From positions 1-8,642 of the forward strand of contig CAIZMD010000345.1 of the NCBI GenBank assembly GCA_903933995.1: a stretch of DNA of 8,642 nucleotides. The letters run 5' to 3'. Made by a program: the position numbers and the translations under genes. Each line of letters begins with the position of its first letter. Within the stretch, counting starts at the first letter, position 1. This DNA comes from an uncultured Bacteroidota bacterium (GTDB taxonomy: Bacteria > Bacteroidota > Bacteroidia > Chitinophagales > Chitinophagaceae). Shown in pieces: positions 1 to 6,046 of this stretch. Below the pieces are notes generated by a model that searched no databases, was not told where the DNA came from, and saw nothing but the letters and a program-made list of their open reading frames with translations.

Positions 1-1101
1 AACAGTGACGAACGTCAGTGGAGCTGGATGGATGAAGGTTTGAATTCTTTTGTAGAATACCTAACCGAGGAATTGTATGACAACAAATATCCTTCTCGTG
101 GTAAGGGTGCAGCATATACCATTGCGGATTATATGCGTTTACCAAAAGACCAGTTAGAACCCATCATGACCAATAGTGAAAACATTGTCAATTTTGGGCC
201 TAACGCTTATACCAAACCTGCAACAGGCTTGAATATCCTCCGTGAGACTATTATGGGTAGGGAACTATTTGACTATAGTTTCAAAGAATATGCTCGCCGT
301 TGGGCTTTCAAACATCCTCAACCAGCAGACCTGTTCCGTACCATGGAAGACGCCAGTGCAGAAGATTTGGATTGGTTTTGGAGGGGTTGGTTCTATGGAA
401 TTGATCCATGTGATATAGCCATTGATACGGTTAAACATGGTGTGTATGACCCCAATATGGCAGCTCAAGCAGGATTCCAAGGTGGAAGAGGTGGAGCACC
501 AATTAATGCAAGTTCAAATGGTATGATGTCTTTGGCCAAGCCAATGTTGAATCCTTTTGATGATATTTCTAAAATCAGAAATAGGAATGACAAAAGCATT
601 ATTTTCTTAACTGATGCTGATACCAGCCTTAGGGATTTTTACTGGCGTTATGCAAGAGGCATTGAGCCTTATGATACTACCAAGTATAAAGTGACGCTTC
701 CCACTGCTACTCCAGAACCTATGGATGATGCAGCTAAAGCCAAATACGCCAATGTGAATTTGTATGAAATTACATTTAGCAACAAAGGTGGTTTGGTAAT
801 GCCCATTATTGTTGAGTTTAGCTTTGAAGATGGTACCAAACAAACCGAAAGAATTCCAGCTCAAGTTTGGCGCTTAAACGAAAACAAAGTGACCAAGCTT
901 TTCTTGACAAATAAGAAAGCAGTAGGAATCAAATTGGATCCTATGCGTGAAACTGCCGATATTAATGAGAACAACAATACTTGGGGTATGCAAAATCTAA
1001 CACCAAGTAAGTTTGCCATTTTCAAGGCTAGACAGGGTGGTGGACGTGGTCAAAGCACCGGTATCAATCCAATGCAAAAAGCCATGGAGAAAAAGAACTA
1101 G
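1..1101 (+). CDS. M1 family zinc metallopeptidase (aminopeptidase), C-terminal part; 5' end outside window
   Basis: The reading frame is open from the first base, so the gene is cut at its 5' end; 366 residues are present. M1 peptidases are gluzincins that remove N-terminal residues from peptides. The HEXXH motif lies upstream, but the sequence NSDERQWSWMDEG at the left edge is the segment holding the third zinc ligand, the Glu encoded at 34-36. The Tyr at 208-210, in AYTKPATGL, fits the transition-state Tyr of the family (YxKxxxxL). Next comes a helical stretch typical of the Bacteroidetes subgroup (AFKHPQPADLFRTMED, then DWFWRGWFYG, encoded at roughly 310-405). A Gly-rich loop follows at about 475-500. 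The rest is a beta-rich C-terminal region (FSNKGGLVMPIIVEF) and a basic, Gly-rich tail. The upstream part should encode a signal peptide; that is inference. The family is clear; the physiological substrate is not. Confidence 0.93.
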   Translation, partial: NSDERQWSWMDEGLNSFVEYLTEELYDNKYPSRGKGAAYTIADYMRLPKDQLEPIMTNSENIVNFGPNAYTKPATGLNILRETIMGRELFDYSFKEYARRWAFKHPQPADLFRTMEDASAEDLDWFWRGWFYGIDPCDIAIDTVKHGVYDPNMAAQAGFQGGRGGAPINASSNGMMSLAKPMLNPFDDISKIRNRNDKSIIFLTDADTSLRDFYWRYARGIEPYDTTKYKVTLPTATPEPMDDAAKAKYANVNLYEITFSNKGGLVMPIIVEFSFEDGTKQTERIPAQVWRLNENKVTKLFLTNKKAVGIKLDPMRETADINENNNTWGMQNLTPSKFAIFKARQGGGRGQSTGINPMQKAMEKKN

Positions 1102-1127
1102 TTGTTTTTTATAAATCTATTTTTTTG

Positions 1128-1168
1128 ATTAAAGTCACTTGATTAATTTCAGGTGACTTTAATTTTTA
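1128..1168 (+). terminator. Rho-independent terminator of the M1 peptidase gene
   Basis: A 15-bp stem pairs 1128-1142 with 1149-1163 around the 6-nt loop TTAATT, followed by a T-rich tail. The only non-Watson-Crick pair is U1139 with G1152, a wobble in plus-strand RNA but an A-C mismatch in minus-strand RNA. This points to use on the plus strand. The next start codon is only a few bases past the stem. Confidence 0.82.
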
Positions 1169-1169
1169 T

Positions 1170-1985
1170 ATGATGCGTCTATTTAGAATATGTCTATTCC
1201 TGTTTTGTGTAGTTACTTTATCTGCGAATGCATCCGTTGACACGGTTCAGTTTTACAGCAATAGTTTGCACAAACAAGTCAAGTTTGTTGTTATTCAGCC
1301 TAAGAACAGAAACAAAGTATTGATTCCGGCTGTATACTTACTTCATGGATATGGTGGTAGTCAACGCCAGTGGCCCCAAGCAGCCCCCCAATTACAGCAG
1401 AAAGCAGAAGAGTTGAATATGATCCTAGTATGTCCGGATGGAGCTAATAGTTGGTATTTTGATAGTCCCATTGATTCTAGTATTCGTTATGAGTCTTTTG
1501 TGATCAAAGACCTAATTCCTTATGTTGATCAACATTTTTTAACTATCCCTGATAAAAAACATCGGGCCATTACTGGTCTAAGTATGGGTGGTCATGGTGG
1601 TCTTTACTTGGCAATTCGCAACCAGACGGTATTTGGTGCAGCTGGTAGTATTTGTGGCGGGGTAGATTTTAGACCATTTCCCAATAACTGGGAAATTAAA
1701 AAAGCCCTGGGTGAATATGCTAATAATCAATCTGTATGGGATGCCCATACAGTGATGGAAATGGTCAATGGATTAAAGAATAATTCTTTGAAATTGATTT
1801 TTGATTGTGGGGTGGATGATTTCTTTTATCCGGTTAATAAAGCCTTGCATGAAAAGCTCTTAAAATTGAAAATTGACCATGACTACATTGAAAGACCAGG
1901 TGCTCACAATACGGCTTATTGGAGCAATAGTATTGACTTTCAATTGTTGTTGTTTAAAAAATATTTTGATGCTAATGCACTTTAA
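1170..1985 (+). CDS. Secreted alpha/beta-hydrolase esterase (Esterase D / feruloyl-esterase-like), copy 1
   Basis: This 271-residue protein has a signal peptide (basic MMRLFR, hydrophobic core to about residue 18, probable cleavage near SANA-S), so it should act in the periplasm or outside the cell. It carries the marks of the Pfam Esterase (PF00756) family: LLHGYGG at 57-63 (oxyanion-hole region), the nucleophile elbow GLSMGG at 136-141 with Ser138, a probable catalytic Asp217 in DCGVDD, and His246 in RPGAHN. These match an S-D-H triad in the expected order and the length is complete. Relatives include S-formylglutathione hydrolases, antigen-85-like enzymes and carbohydrate esterases. The signal peptide argues against the cytosolic formaldehyde enzyme, and an acyl or acetyl esterase on a glycan is more likely, though the substrate cannot be read from sequence. 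The start is one of two adjacent ATGs (1170 or 1173) with no clear Shine-Dalgarno. A close paralog follows after 49 bases. Confidence 0.9.
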   Translation: MMRLFRICLFLFCVVTLSANASVDTVQFYSNSLHKQVKFVVIQPKNRNKVLIPAVYLLHGYGGSQRQWPQAAPQLQQKAEELNMILVCPDGANSWYFDSPIDSSIRYESFVIKDLIPYVDQHFLTIPDKKHRAITGLSMGGHGGLYLAIRNQTVFGAAGSICGGVDFRPFPNNWEIKKALGEYANNQSVWDAHTVMEMVNGLKNNSLKLIFDCGVDDFFYPVNKALHEKLLKLKIDHDYIERPGAHNTAYWSNSIDFQLLLFKKYFDANAL

Positions 1986-2034
1986 TGTGATTAAGTCTTT
2001 AGTGAGATAATCTTTCTTTTCAATCCCAGTTTAT

Positions 2035-2859
2035 ATGAAAAATCGGTTTATTGTTTGTTGTCTTTTTGTTTTGACTTTTTTTTATGGTCAAGCAGCCAGT
2101 GTAGATAGCATTGAAGTATATAGTCCTAAAATGAAAAGGTCTATTAAAACCATTGTCATCAAACCCAGTAATAGTAAAGACAAGTCAAAACAATTCCCTG
2201 TTTTGTATTTATTGCATGGCGCATTTGGGGCTTATAATAATTGGATTTTAAAAGTGCCGCATATCAAGGATTTGGCTGATCAATATGGTATGATGGTAGT
2301 TTGCCCAGACGGTGGATTTACCAGTTGGTATTTTGATAGCCCTATAGATAGTACTTATCAATATGAAACTTTTGTTGCAGAAGAATTGACCCAATATATA
2401 GACGCACATTATTCAACCATTGCTAATAGAAAAGCTAGGGCTATTTCTGGATTGAGTATGGGCGGTCATGGAGCTATGTTTTTGTCCTTTAGACATGCTA
2501 ATATTTTTGGAGCTTGTGGAAGTACCAGTGGCGCACTCCATGTTTCTGTGATTACCCAAGGGTATGGTGTTGAAAAAAGACTGGGAGATCCTACCATTAA
2601 TAAACAATATTGGAATGATTGGAGTGTATTAAATACCATTGAGCATTATCCCAAAGATTCCTTGTCTATTTTAATAGATTGTGGAACAGAAGACAGGGTA
2701 TTGGCTATGAATAGGGCTGTGCATGACAAGTTAAATAAGCTTAAAATTCCACACGATTATATTGAAAGACCCGGTGAGCATAATTTTATTTATTGGAATA
2801 AGTCTATAGATTATCACTTTGTGTTCTTTAGTCAATTTTTTAATAAGGGTACAAAATAA
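2035..2859 (+). CDS. Secreted alpha/beta-hydrolase esterase (Esterase D / feruloyl-esterase-like), copy 2
   Basis: This 274-residue paralog of the preceding gene is collinear over its whole length. Shared blocks include SWYFDSPIDS, GLSMGGHG, HDYIERPG and a Trp-Asn/Ser-rich C-terminus. The signal peptide is MKNRFIVCCLFVLTFFYG, with likely cleavage before Gln19, the signal peptidase I pattern common in Bacteroidetes. The catalytic triad reads as Ser141 (GLSMGG), Asp220 (DCGTED) and His249 (RPGEHN). LLHGAFG at 59-65 forms the oxyanion-hole loop. The main divergence from copy 1 is at about residues 168-180, after the nucleophile, where substrate loops often lie; this suggests different specificity but is inference. 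It probably shares a transcript with copy 1, since the 49-base gap holds no clear terminator or promoter. The substrate is unknown. Confidence 0.9.
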   Translation: MKNRFIVCCLFVLTFFYGQAASVDSIEVYSPKMKRSIKTIVIKPSNSKDKSKQFPVLYLLHGAFGAYNNWILKVPHIKDLADQYGMMVVCPDGGFTSWYFDSPIDSTYQYETFVAEELTQYIDAHYSTIANRKARAISGLSMGGHGAMFLSFRHANIFGACGSTSGALHVSVITQGYGVEKRLGDPTINKQYWNDWSVLNTIEHYPKDSLSILIDCGTEDRVLAMNRAVHDKLNKLKIPHDYIERPGEHNFIYWNKSIDYHFVFFSQFFNKGTK

Positions 2860-2883
2860 AAAAGCAACCCAGAGGGTCGCTTT
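2858..2883 (-). terminator. Rho-independent terminator of the minus-strand cytochrome gene, between convergent genes
   Basis: A 10-bp stem pairs 2861-2870 with 2874-2883 around a 3-nt loop. In minus-strand RNA the stem is fully paired with one G-U wobble and leads into six U residues, then UAUUUU. In plus-strand RNA the same position is an A-C mismatch and the tail is poor, so the site serves mainly the minus strand. It starts just past the stop of esterase copy 2 and may terminate that gene weakly as well. Confidence 0.75.
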
Positions 2884-2915
2884 ATGAGAATACAGGTCGA
2901 TTCATGCAATTGCCC

Positions 2916-3332
2916 CTAATCGCTGAACCTGCCACCTGCATTAACCCAGTCAGTTATTTTTTTCTTGTCTCCAGCACTCAATTGACTACCCTGAGGCATA
3001 AAACTTGGAGATCCATCAACGGCCCTAGCTTTGATTCTATCTTTACTTAAAATAATATTACAATCGGTAGTTAAGTCTTTTCCACCAGTACTATTAGCAC
3101 CAGTATGGCAAGAGGAACAATTGGCACTTAATAAAGACTTCACAGCAGTATAAAGTGGTCCTGCTTGACCTGTGGTTAAAGTGGCACATTCATTGGTACC
3201 ACCGGTTCCTCCAGTACCAGGATTGGTTGGATTGGTGGTTGTTGTATCACCACCTTTGCTGCAAGAGGAAATAAAAGTTATTAGCAACAATACGCTAATA
3301 GATAAAACGAATAATGATTTTTTACTTTTCAT
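2916..3332 (-). CDS. Small c-type cytochrome lipoprotein
   Basis: This 138-residue protein begins with a lipoprotein signal peptide: basic MKSKK, a hydrophobic core, then the lipobox-like ISSC with the modified Cys at residue 24. A flexible Gly/Thr/Asn/Pro-rich tether follows (25-47). The rest is a single cytochrome c domain. CSSCH at 72-76 is a heme c attachment motif giving two thioether Cys and the proximal His. Met112, in SFMPQ, is the likely distal axial ligand, and the closing TDWVNAGG segment is typical of small cytochrome c domains of this kind in Bacteroidota. Cys49 and Cys91 are extra and could form a disulfide. It should be a lipid-anchored electron carrier facing the periplasm or the cell surface. 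It lies 30 bases downstream of the barrel/anti-sigma gene on the same strand, probably co-transcribed, and its start codon sits in a hairpin. Confidence 0.85.
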   Translation of the reverse strand: MKSKKSLFVLSISVLLLITFISSCSKGGDTTTTNPTNPGTGGTGGTNECATLTTGQAGPLYTAVKSLLSANCSSCHTGANSTGGKDLTTDCNIILSKDRIKARAVDGSPSFMPQGSQLSAGDKKKITDWVNAGGRFSD

Positions 3333-3354
3333 GTGATTGGGTTTATATCACATG
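3330..3354 (-). promoter_or_regulatory. Perfect inverted repeat overlapping the cytochrome start codon
   Basis: CATGTGAT and ATCACATG (3330-3337 and 3347-3354) are perfect 8-bp reverse complements with a 9-nt spacer. On minus-strand RNA the 3' arm ends in the ATG start of the cytochrome gene, so a folded stem would bury the start codon. It could act as a translational control hairpin or as a dyad operator for a DNA-binding protein. Neither use is demonstrated, and there is no T-run to make it a terminator. Confidence 0.45.
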
Positions 3355-3362
3355 TTACGAAC

Positions 3363-4625
3363 CTATTTTCTTTTTGGTTGCTTGTAAGTCAAAGAAAAAT
3401 TCACACCAAAACTACTTAGTTCAATACTTCCAAAACCAACACCAGACATGGGTATTTTAGCATAGGGTTCAATAATGCCTGTCAGGTGTTTTCCCATTGT
3501 TTTTTCTATACCACCTGAAATATGAAGCAAGGCAAATAAATGCTGGTCTGTTGAAGGATAACTGGCAGACCTATTATAAGTTTGGTTGTTTACATAATAC
3601 AAGTAGCTATAGTTTTCCTTCTTCATAAAATAAGAAGAAGTGCCTAAGGATGCAAAGTAATTTCCTTTGCCATTGTATTTAAAATGATAAGTGCCAATAA
3701 GCGGAATATCCCACATATCACAAGAACCTGTTACGGTTTCCATTTTAAAATTGCTTACCCATGTGCCTTTTGGTGGATGAAAATCTGCACCATTCATTTT
3801 GTAATTTTTCTGGGTATAAATTCCTCCTGTTTTAATAGAAAAATGTTGGTTGAATCTATAACCTATGATGCCACCAATATTGTATCCAAAGTCTTCTTTG
3901 TAATTAAAATGCACCGTACTTGCGTCAATTCCGGCAGTTAATCCAATAAAGAATCCTTTTTCAGGATTGCTTTTGTTTTTGATGACAATACTATTGTCTT
4001 TTTCCTCTTCCAAATGGGTATTTGGGTTGCTTATATTGGTTGTAGTTTGGTTAGACTCAATGCTATTTGTATTGGCTGCAATACTTTCAGCTTCTACTGA
4101 TTGATTTTTAGAAGATAGGGGGGCTTGATTAGTATTAATTATAGTAGCTGATGTTTGAATATCTCTAGACAATTGTTGGTTAATCGGACCTGGAGCAATT
4201 CCCATTTGGCTCAGTAAACTTGGTGTTGATTGAACTGATTTAATAGTGGCTAAATCATTTGATTTATTCAAGCTGCTATTGCTTAATTCTTTAGAAGGGT
4301 TTGATTTTTTTTGTTCAATTGTTAATCGTTGATCATTGGTTGTTGGTTGATCAATGGTTGTTGGTTCGGGTATTGATTGGTTTTTAGTTTCTTTAGCATC
4401 TATCTGCTGTTCAGTATGATGATACCACCAAGTACCACCAATGGCCAATAATACAAAGGCAGGAATCAGTACCCAGATAAACCTTTTCTTGGGTTTGTCA
4501 AGTGGCATTTCCTTATCCAGTAATAATTGCATCTTGTCCCAATTGGCCATACCAGGGGCATCAAATGCCTCGGCAGCCTTTTTGGCTACATGATCCAATT
4601 CATTATCGTCCTCAAAACTATGCAT
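3363..4625 (-). CDS. Probable envelope-spanning anti-sigma factor: cytoplasmic head, one TM helix, long linker, outer-membrane beta-barrel domain
   Basis: This 420-residue protein has an unusual domain order. Residues 1-47 are charged, predicted cytoplasmic, and include FDAPGMANWDKMQLLLD, a segment style I associate with sigma-linked membrane proteins of Bacteroidota. Residues 48-67 form one hydrophobic helix (FIWVLIPAFVLLAIGGTWW) with a basic KPKKR flank on the inner side. Residues about 72-222 are low-complexity, rich in Asn, Gln, Ser and Thr, and probably disordered. Residues 225-420 resemble an OMP_b-brl/PorT-like outer-membrane barrel: alternating strands such as GFFIGLTAGID and SIKTGGIYTQKNY, ending in SFGVNFSLTY. 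There is no cleavable signal peptide. The gene overlaps the upstream ECF sigma gene by 8 bases, implying translational coupling and a matched sigma/anti-sigma pair. No HxxxCxxC zinc anti-sigma motif is present. The architecture is seen directly; the anti-sigma role and the barrel's insertion in the outer membrane are inferred, with Dma proteins of Bacteroides as the closest described precedent. Confidence 0.72.
   Translation of the reverse strand: MHSFEDDNELDHVAKKAAEAFDAPGMANWDKMQLLLDKEMPLDKPKKRFIWVLIPAFVLLAIGGTWWYHHTEQQIDAKETKNQSIPEPTTIDQPTTNDQRLTIEQKKSNPSKELSNSSLNKSNDLATIKSVQSTPSLLSQMGIAPGPINQQLSRDIQTSATIINTNQAPLSSKNQSVEAESIAANTNSIESNQTTTNISNPNTHLEEEKDNSIVIKNKSNPEKGFFIGLTAGIDASTVHFNYKEDFGYNIGGIIGYRFNQHFSIKTGGIYTQKNYKMNGADFHPPKGTWVSNFKMETVTGSCDMWDIPLIGTYHFKYNGKGNYFASLGTSSYFMKKENYSYLYYVNNQTYNRSASYPSTDQHLFALLHISGGIEKTMGKHLTGIIEPYAKIPMSGVGFGSIELSSFGVNFSLTYKQPKRK
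4331..4366. repeat. Two tandem 18-bp repeats inside the linker-coding region
   Basis: The unit GATCAWTGGTTGTTGGTT occurs at 4331-4348 and 4349-4366 with one difference in 18 bases. It is in frame and encodes, on the minus strand, the hexapeptide pattern TT(I/N)DQ(P/R) in the disordered linker of the barrel protein. Such units can change in number by slippage without breaking the frame. Confidence 0.8.
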
Positions 4626-5238
4626 ACTGCTTATACGCTTTTTTCTCTAAAATAATTTTTCTCAAGTTGTTCCTGGCTTTAGACAGGTTTGATTTAGAGG
4701 CACCAACACTAATTTTTAAAGTATCGGCAATTTCCTCATGGCTAAATCCTTCTATCACAAATAAGTTAAAAACGGTTCTATACACAGGAGAAAGCCTTCG
4801 TATAGCCAAAATGATTTCTTGGTAGGCTATTTTATCCAAACCATTCTCTTGTTTTTCAATCATTGGTTCTGTTTCTGTTGTCACATCATAGCTCACCATT
4901 TTTAGTTGGGTCTTGCGCAAATGGTCTATACAGGTATTGACCAATATTCGTTTAAACCAAGCTTTTAATAATGCTTCTTGGTCATTTTGCCTGCTACTAT
5001 CAAATTGGGCTATGTTTTTGAATAATTTCACAAATGCCTCACTCACCATTTCTTCGGCTTCTTCTTGTTGCTGAATATAACGGTAACTGATTTTCATTGC
5101 ATAGCCATGCAGCCATTGGTATAAGTCCCGTTGGCTGATTCGGTTGTTTTGGCTACAACCTTTAATCAGGCTGATGATGTTAATAGGTTCCTGGGGCAAA
5201 TTTCTTAAGTAAATAGTATGGTTCAGACTTCGTTCCAA
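4618..5238 (-). CDS. ECF-type RNA polymerase sigma-70 factor
   Basis: This 206-residue cytoplasmic protein has the two-domain ECF layout. Region 2 spans about residues 24-112: LYQWLHGYAMKISYRYI, then EEAEEMVSEAFVKLF, the core-binding and -10 recognition helices, then WFKRILVNTCIDHLRK. A short acidic linker follows. Region 4 spans about 136-198, with LSPVYRTVFNLFVIEGFSH and the helix-turn-helix HEEIADTLKISVGASKSNLSKARNNL that reads the -35 element. Length is normal for the family. The start is unusual: no ATG precedes region 2, and the upstream stop (5251-5253) leaves TTG at 5238 as the best choice, with a weak AAGAAG eight bases before it; another TTG at residue 14 is possible. The 3' end overlaps the barrel/anti-sigma gene by 8 bases. 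Its targets are unknown; the cytochrome just downstream and its own operon are candidates by position only. Confidence 0.92.
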   Translation of the reverse strand: MERSLNHTIYLRNLPQEPINIISLIKGCSQNNRISQRDLYQWLHGYAMKISYRYIQQQEEAEEMVSEAFVKLFKNIAQFDSSRQNDQEALLKAWFKRILVNTCIDHLRKTQLKMVSYDVTTETEPMIEKQENGLDKIAYQEIILAIRRLSPVYRTVFNLFVIEGFSHEEIADTLKISVGASKSNLSKARNNLRKIILEKKAYKQYA

Positions 5239-5300
5239 TAAATATACTTCTTAGCCGGAATACGAAGAACAAATAATAAAGGTTGCCTTATTCAAAAAAA

Positions 5301-5990
5301 TTAGCCACCGGTTTTACCATCCCTGACTTTGACCTTTTTTCCCTTATTTTTCTTTTCAAAATCTTCCACTTCTTTGGGTTTTGGCTTAGAAGCTGCTTTT
5401 TTGGGGTCTCCACCCAAAGAATCAGGTACAGCAGCATCCATAGATTTTGCCAAAGGTTCGGGTTGGTCTCCCTGTAAATTATCTAGTACCCATTTCTCTG
5501 TATGCGTAACTGTTCCATACATGGGATTATAGTATTTCCAAACCCCATGTTTTAAAGAACTGCCATCTACCTTTACAATCACACGTTCATATTTGTTGGG
5601 AATCATTGGATCTGCTACGTCAATGGTATCAAAGGCTTTATTTGGGTTACTGGCACGCCAGTTTTCTTCTCTTTCAATTCCATTAATGGTAAAATATTGG
5701 GATTTTCCATTTTTCAAACCCCAACGATAGGTTTCTACCGCCATAATATCGCCCATTAAATTAAAATTTCTCCAAACCCCTTCTTTTTTATCATTTTTGA
5801 AAACCCCTTCCTCTTCAAAACCAGGGTTTCCTCTTAGTGGGTCTACATGTACCGTCCATTTGCCCTGTTTGAATCCATTGAAATCTGTGCAATTCAAGGT
5901 ATCGCCATTGGCAGCAATTTTAAAGGTTTTACACTGGCCAAAGCTTAGATTATAAATTAAAAGGAGAAATGGTATGAGACAGTAGCGCAT
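5301..5990 (-). CDS. Secreted MORN/YwqK-like repeat protein of unknown function
   Basis: With the start I prefer (ATG at 5990) the protein has 229 residues; an in-frame ATG at 6008 would add MANLTI before the signal peptide. The shorter form begins MRYCLIPFLLLIYNLSFG, a clean signal peptide cleaved before Gln, and leaves room for a promoter-derived leader. The mature part has degenerate MORN/YwqK-type units of Gly-x-Trp plus aromatic strands: GKWTVH, EGVWRNFN, NGKSQYF, and HGVWKYYN near residues 149-155, each followed by a charged strand such as ETYRWGLKNG or EKWVLDN. The last 45 residues or so are a Lys/Pro/Glu-rich, probably disordered tail. Members of this group have no established enzymatic activity; the repeats form flat beta sheets often used for binding. 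It precedes the sigma gene by 62 bases on the same strand, so co-transcription is possible. The barely separated divergent neighbour is the propeller gene. Confidence 0.75.
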   Translation of the reverse strand: MRYCLIPFLLLIYNLSFGQCKTFKIAANGDTLNCTDFNGFKQGKWTVHVDPLRGNPGFEEEGVFKNDKKEGVWRNFNLMGDIMAVETYRWGLKNGKSQYFTINGIEREENWRASNPNKAFDTIDVADPMIPNKYERVIVKVDGSSLKHGVWKYYNPMYGTVTHTEKWVLDNLQGDQPEPLAKSMDAAVPDSLGGDPKKAASKPKPKEVEDFEKKNKGKKVKVRDGKTGG

Positions 5991-6017
5991 TATTGTTAAA
6001 TTAGCCATTCAATTTAC

Positions 6018-6046
6018 CAAAATTCTGCATCTCATGAGAAAAACAA
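6018..6046 (-). promoter_or_regulatory. Candidate Bacteroidetes-type promoter for the MORN-like gene
   Basis: Read on the minus strand, TTG (complement of 6044-6046) is followed after 18 bases by GAATTTTG (complement of 6018-6025). The known primary-sigma consensus in this phylum is TTG, then roughly 17-23 bases, then TAnnTTTG, so only one of the fixed bases differs. Transcription would start near 6011, giving a leader of about 20 bases to the ATG at 5990 and almost none to the ATG at 6008. The element overlaps the first codons of the divergent propeller gene. Confidence 0.4.

Noticed and set aside
607..864. 85-codon minus-strand open frame inside the M1 peptidase gene
   Set aside because: It is fully opposite a conserved coding region and resembles no protein family I know.
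1102..1127. TTG...TTTTTTTG pattern as a promoter for the first esterase
   Set aside because: Spacing is short, the TA of TAnnTTTG is missing, and the T-run is low complexity; it would also place the terminator hairpin in the leader.
1170..2859. Assignment of the esterases as S-formylglutathione hydrolase (FrmB/FghA)
   Set aside because: Both have signal peptides and sit in tandem without a formaldehyde dehydrogenase gene; the fold is shared but the cytosolic role does not fit.
4502..4825. 107-codon plus-strand open frame across the sigma/anti-sigma junction
   Set aside because: It lies opposite two well-supported genes, has no recognisable domain and is explained by complementary-strand shadowing.
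5275..5292. Imperfect hairpin AATAAAGG-TTG-CCTTATT between the MORN-like gene and the sigma gene, overlapping a TTTG...TTATTATTTG promoter-like pattern on the minus strand
   Set aside because: The stem is short, AT-rich and bulged with no proper T-run, and the promoter-like parts are about 15 bases apart, shorter than the usual 17-23. Neither call is strong enough.
5301..5990. Lipoprotein call for the MORN-like protein because a Cys lies near the signal-peptide end
   Set aside because: The residues before that Cys are FGQ, which does not fit a lipobox; cleavage before Gln by signal peptidase I fits better.
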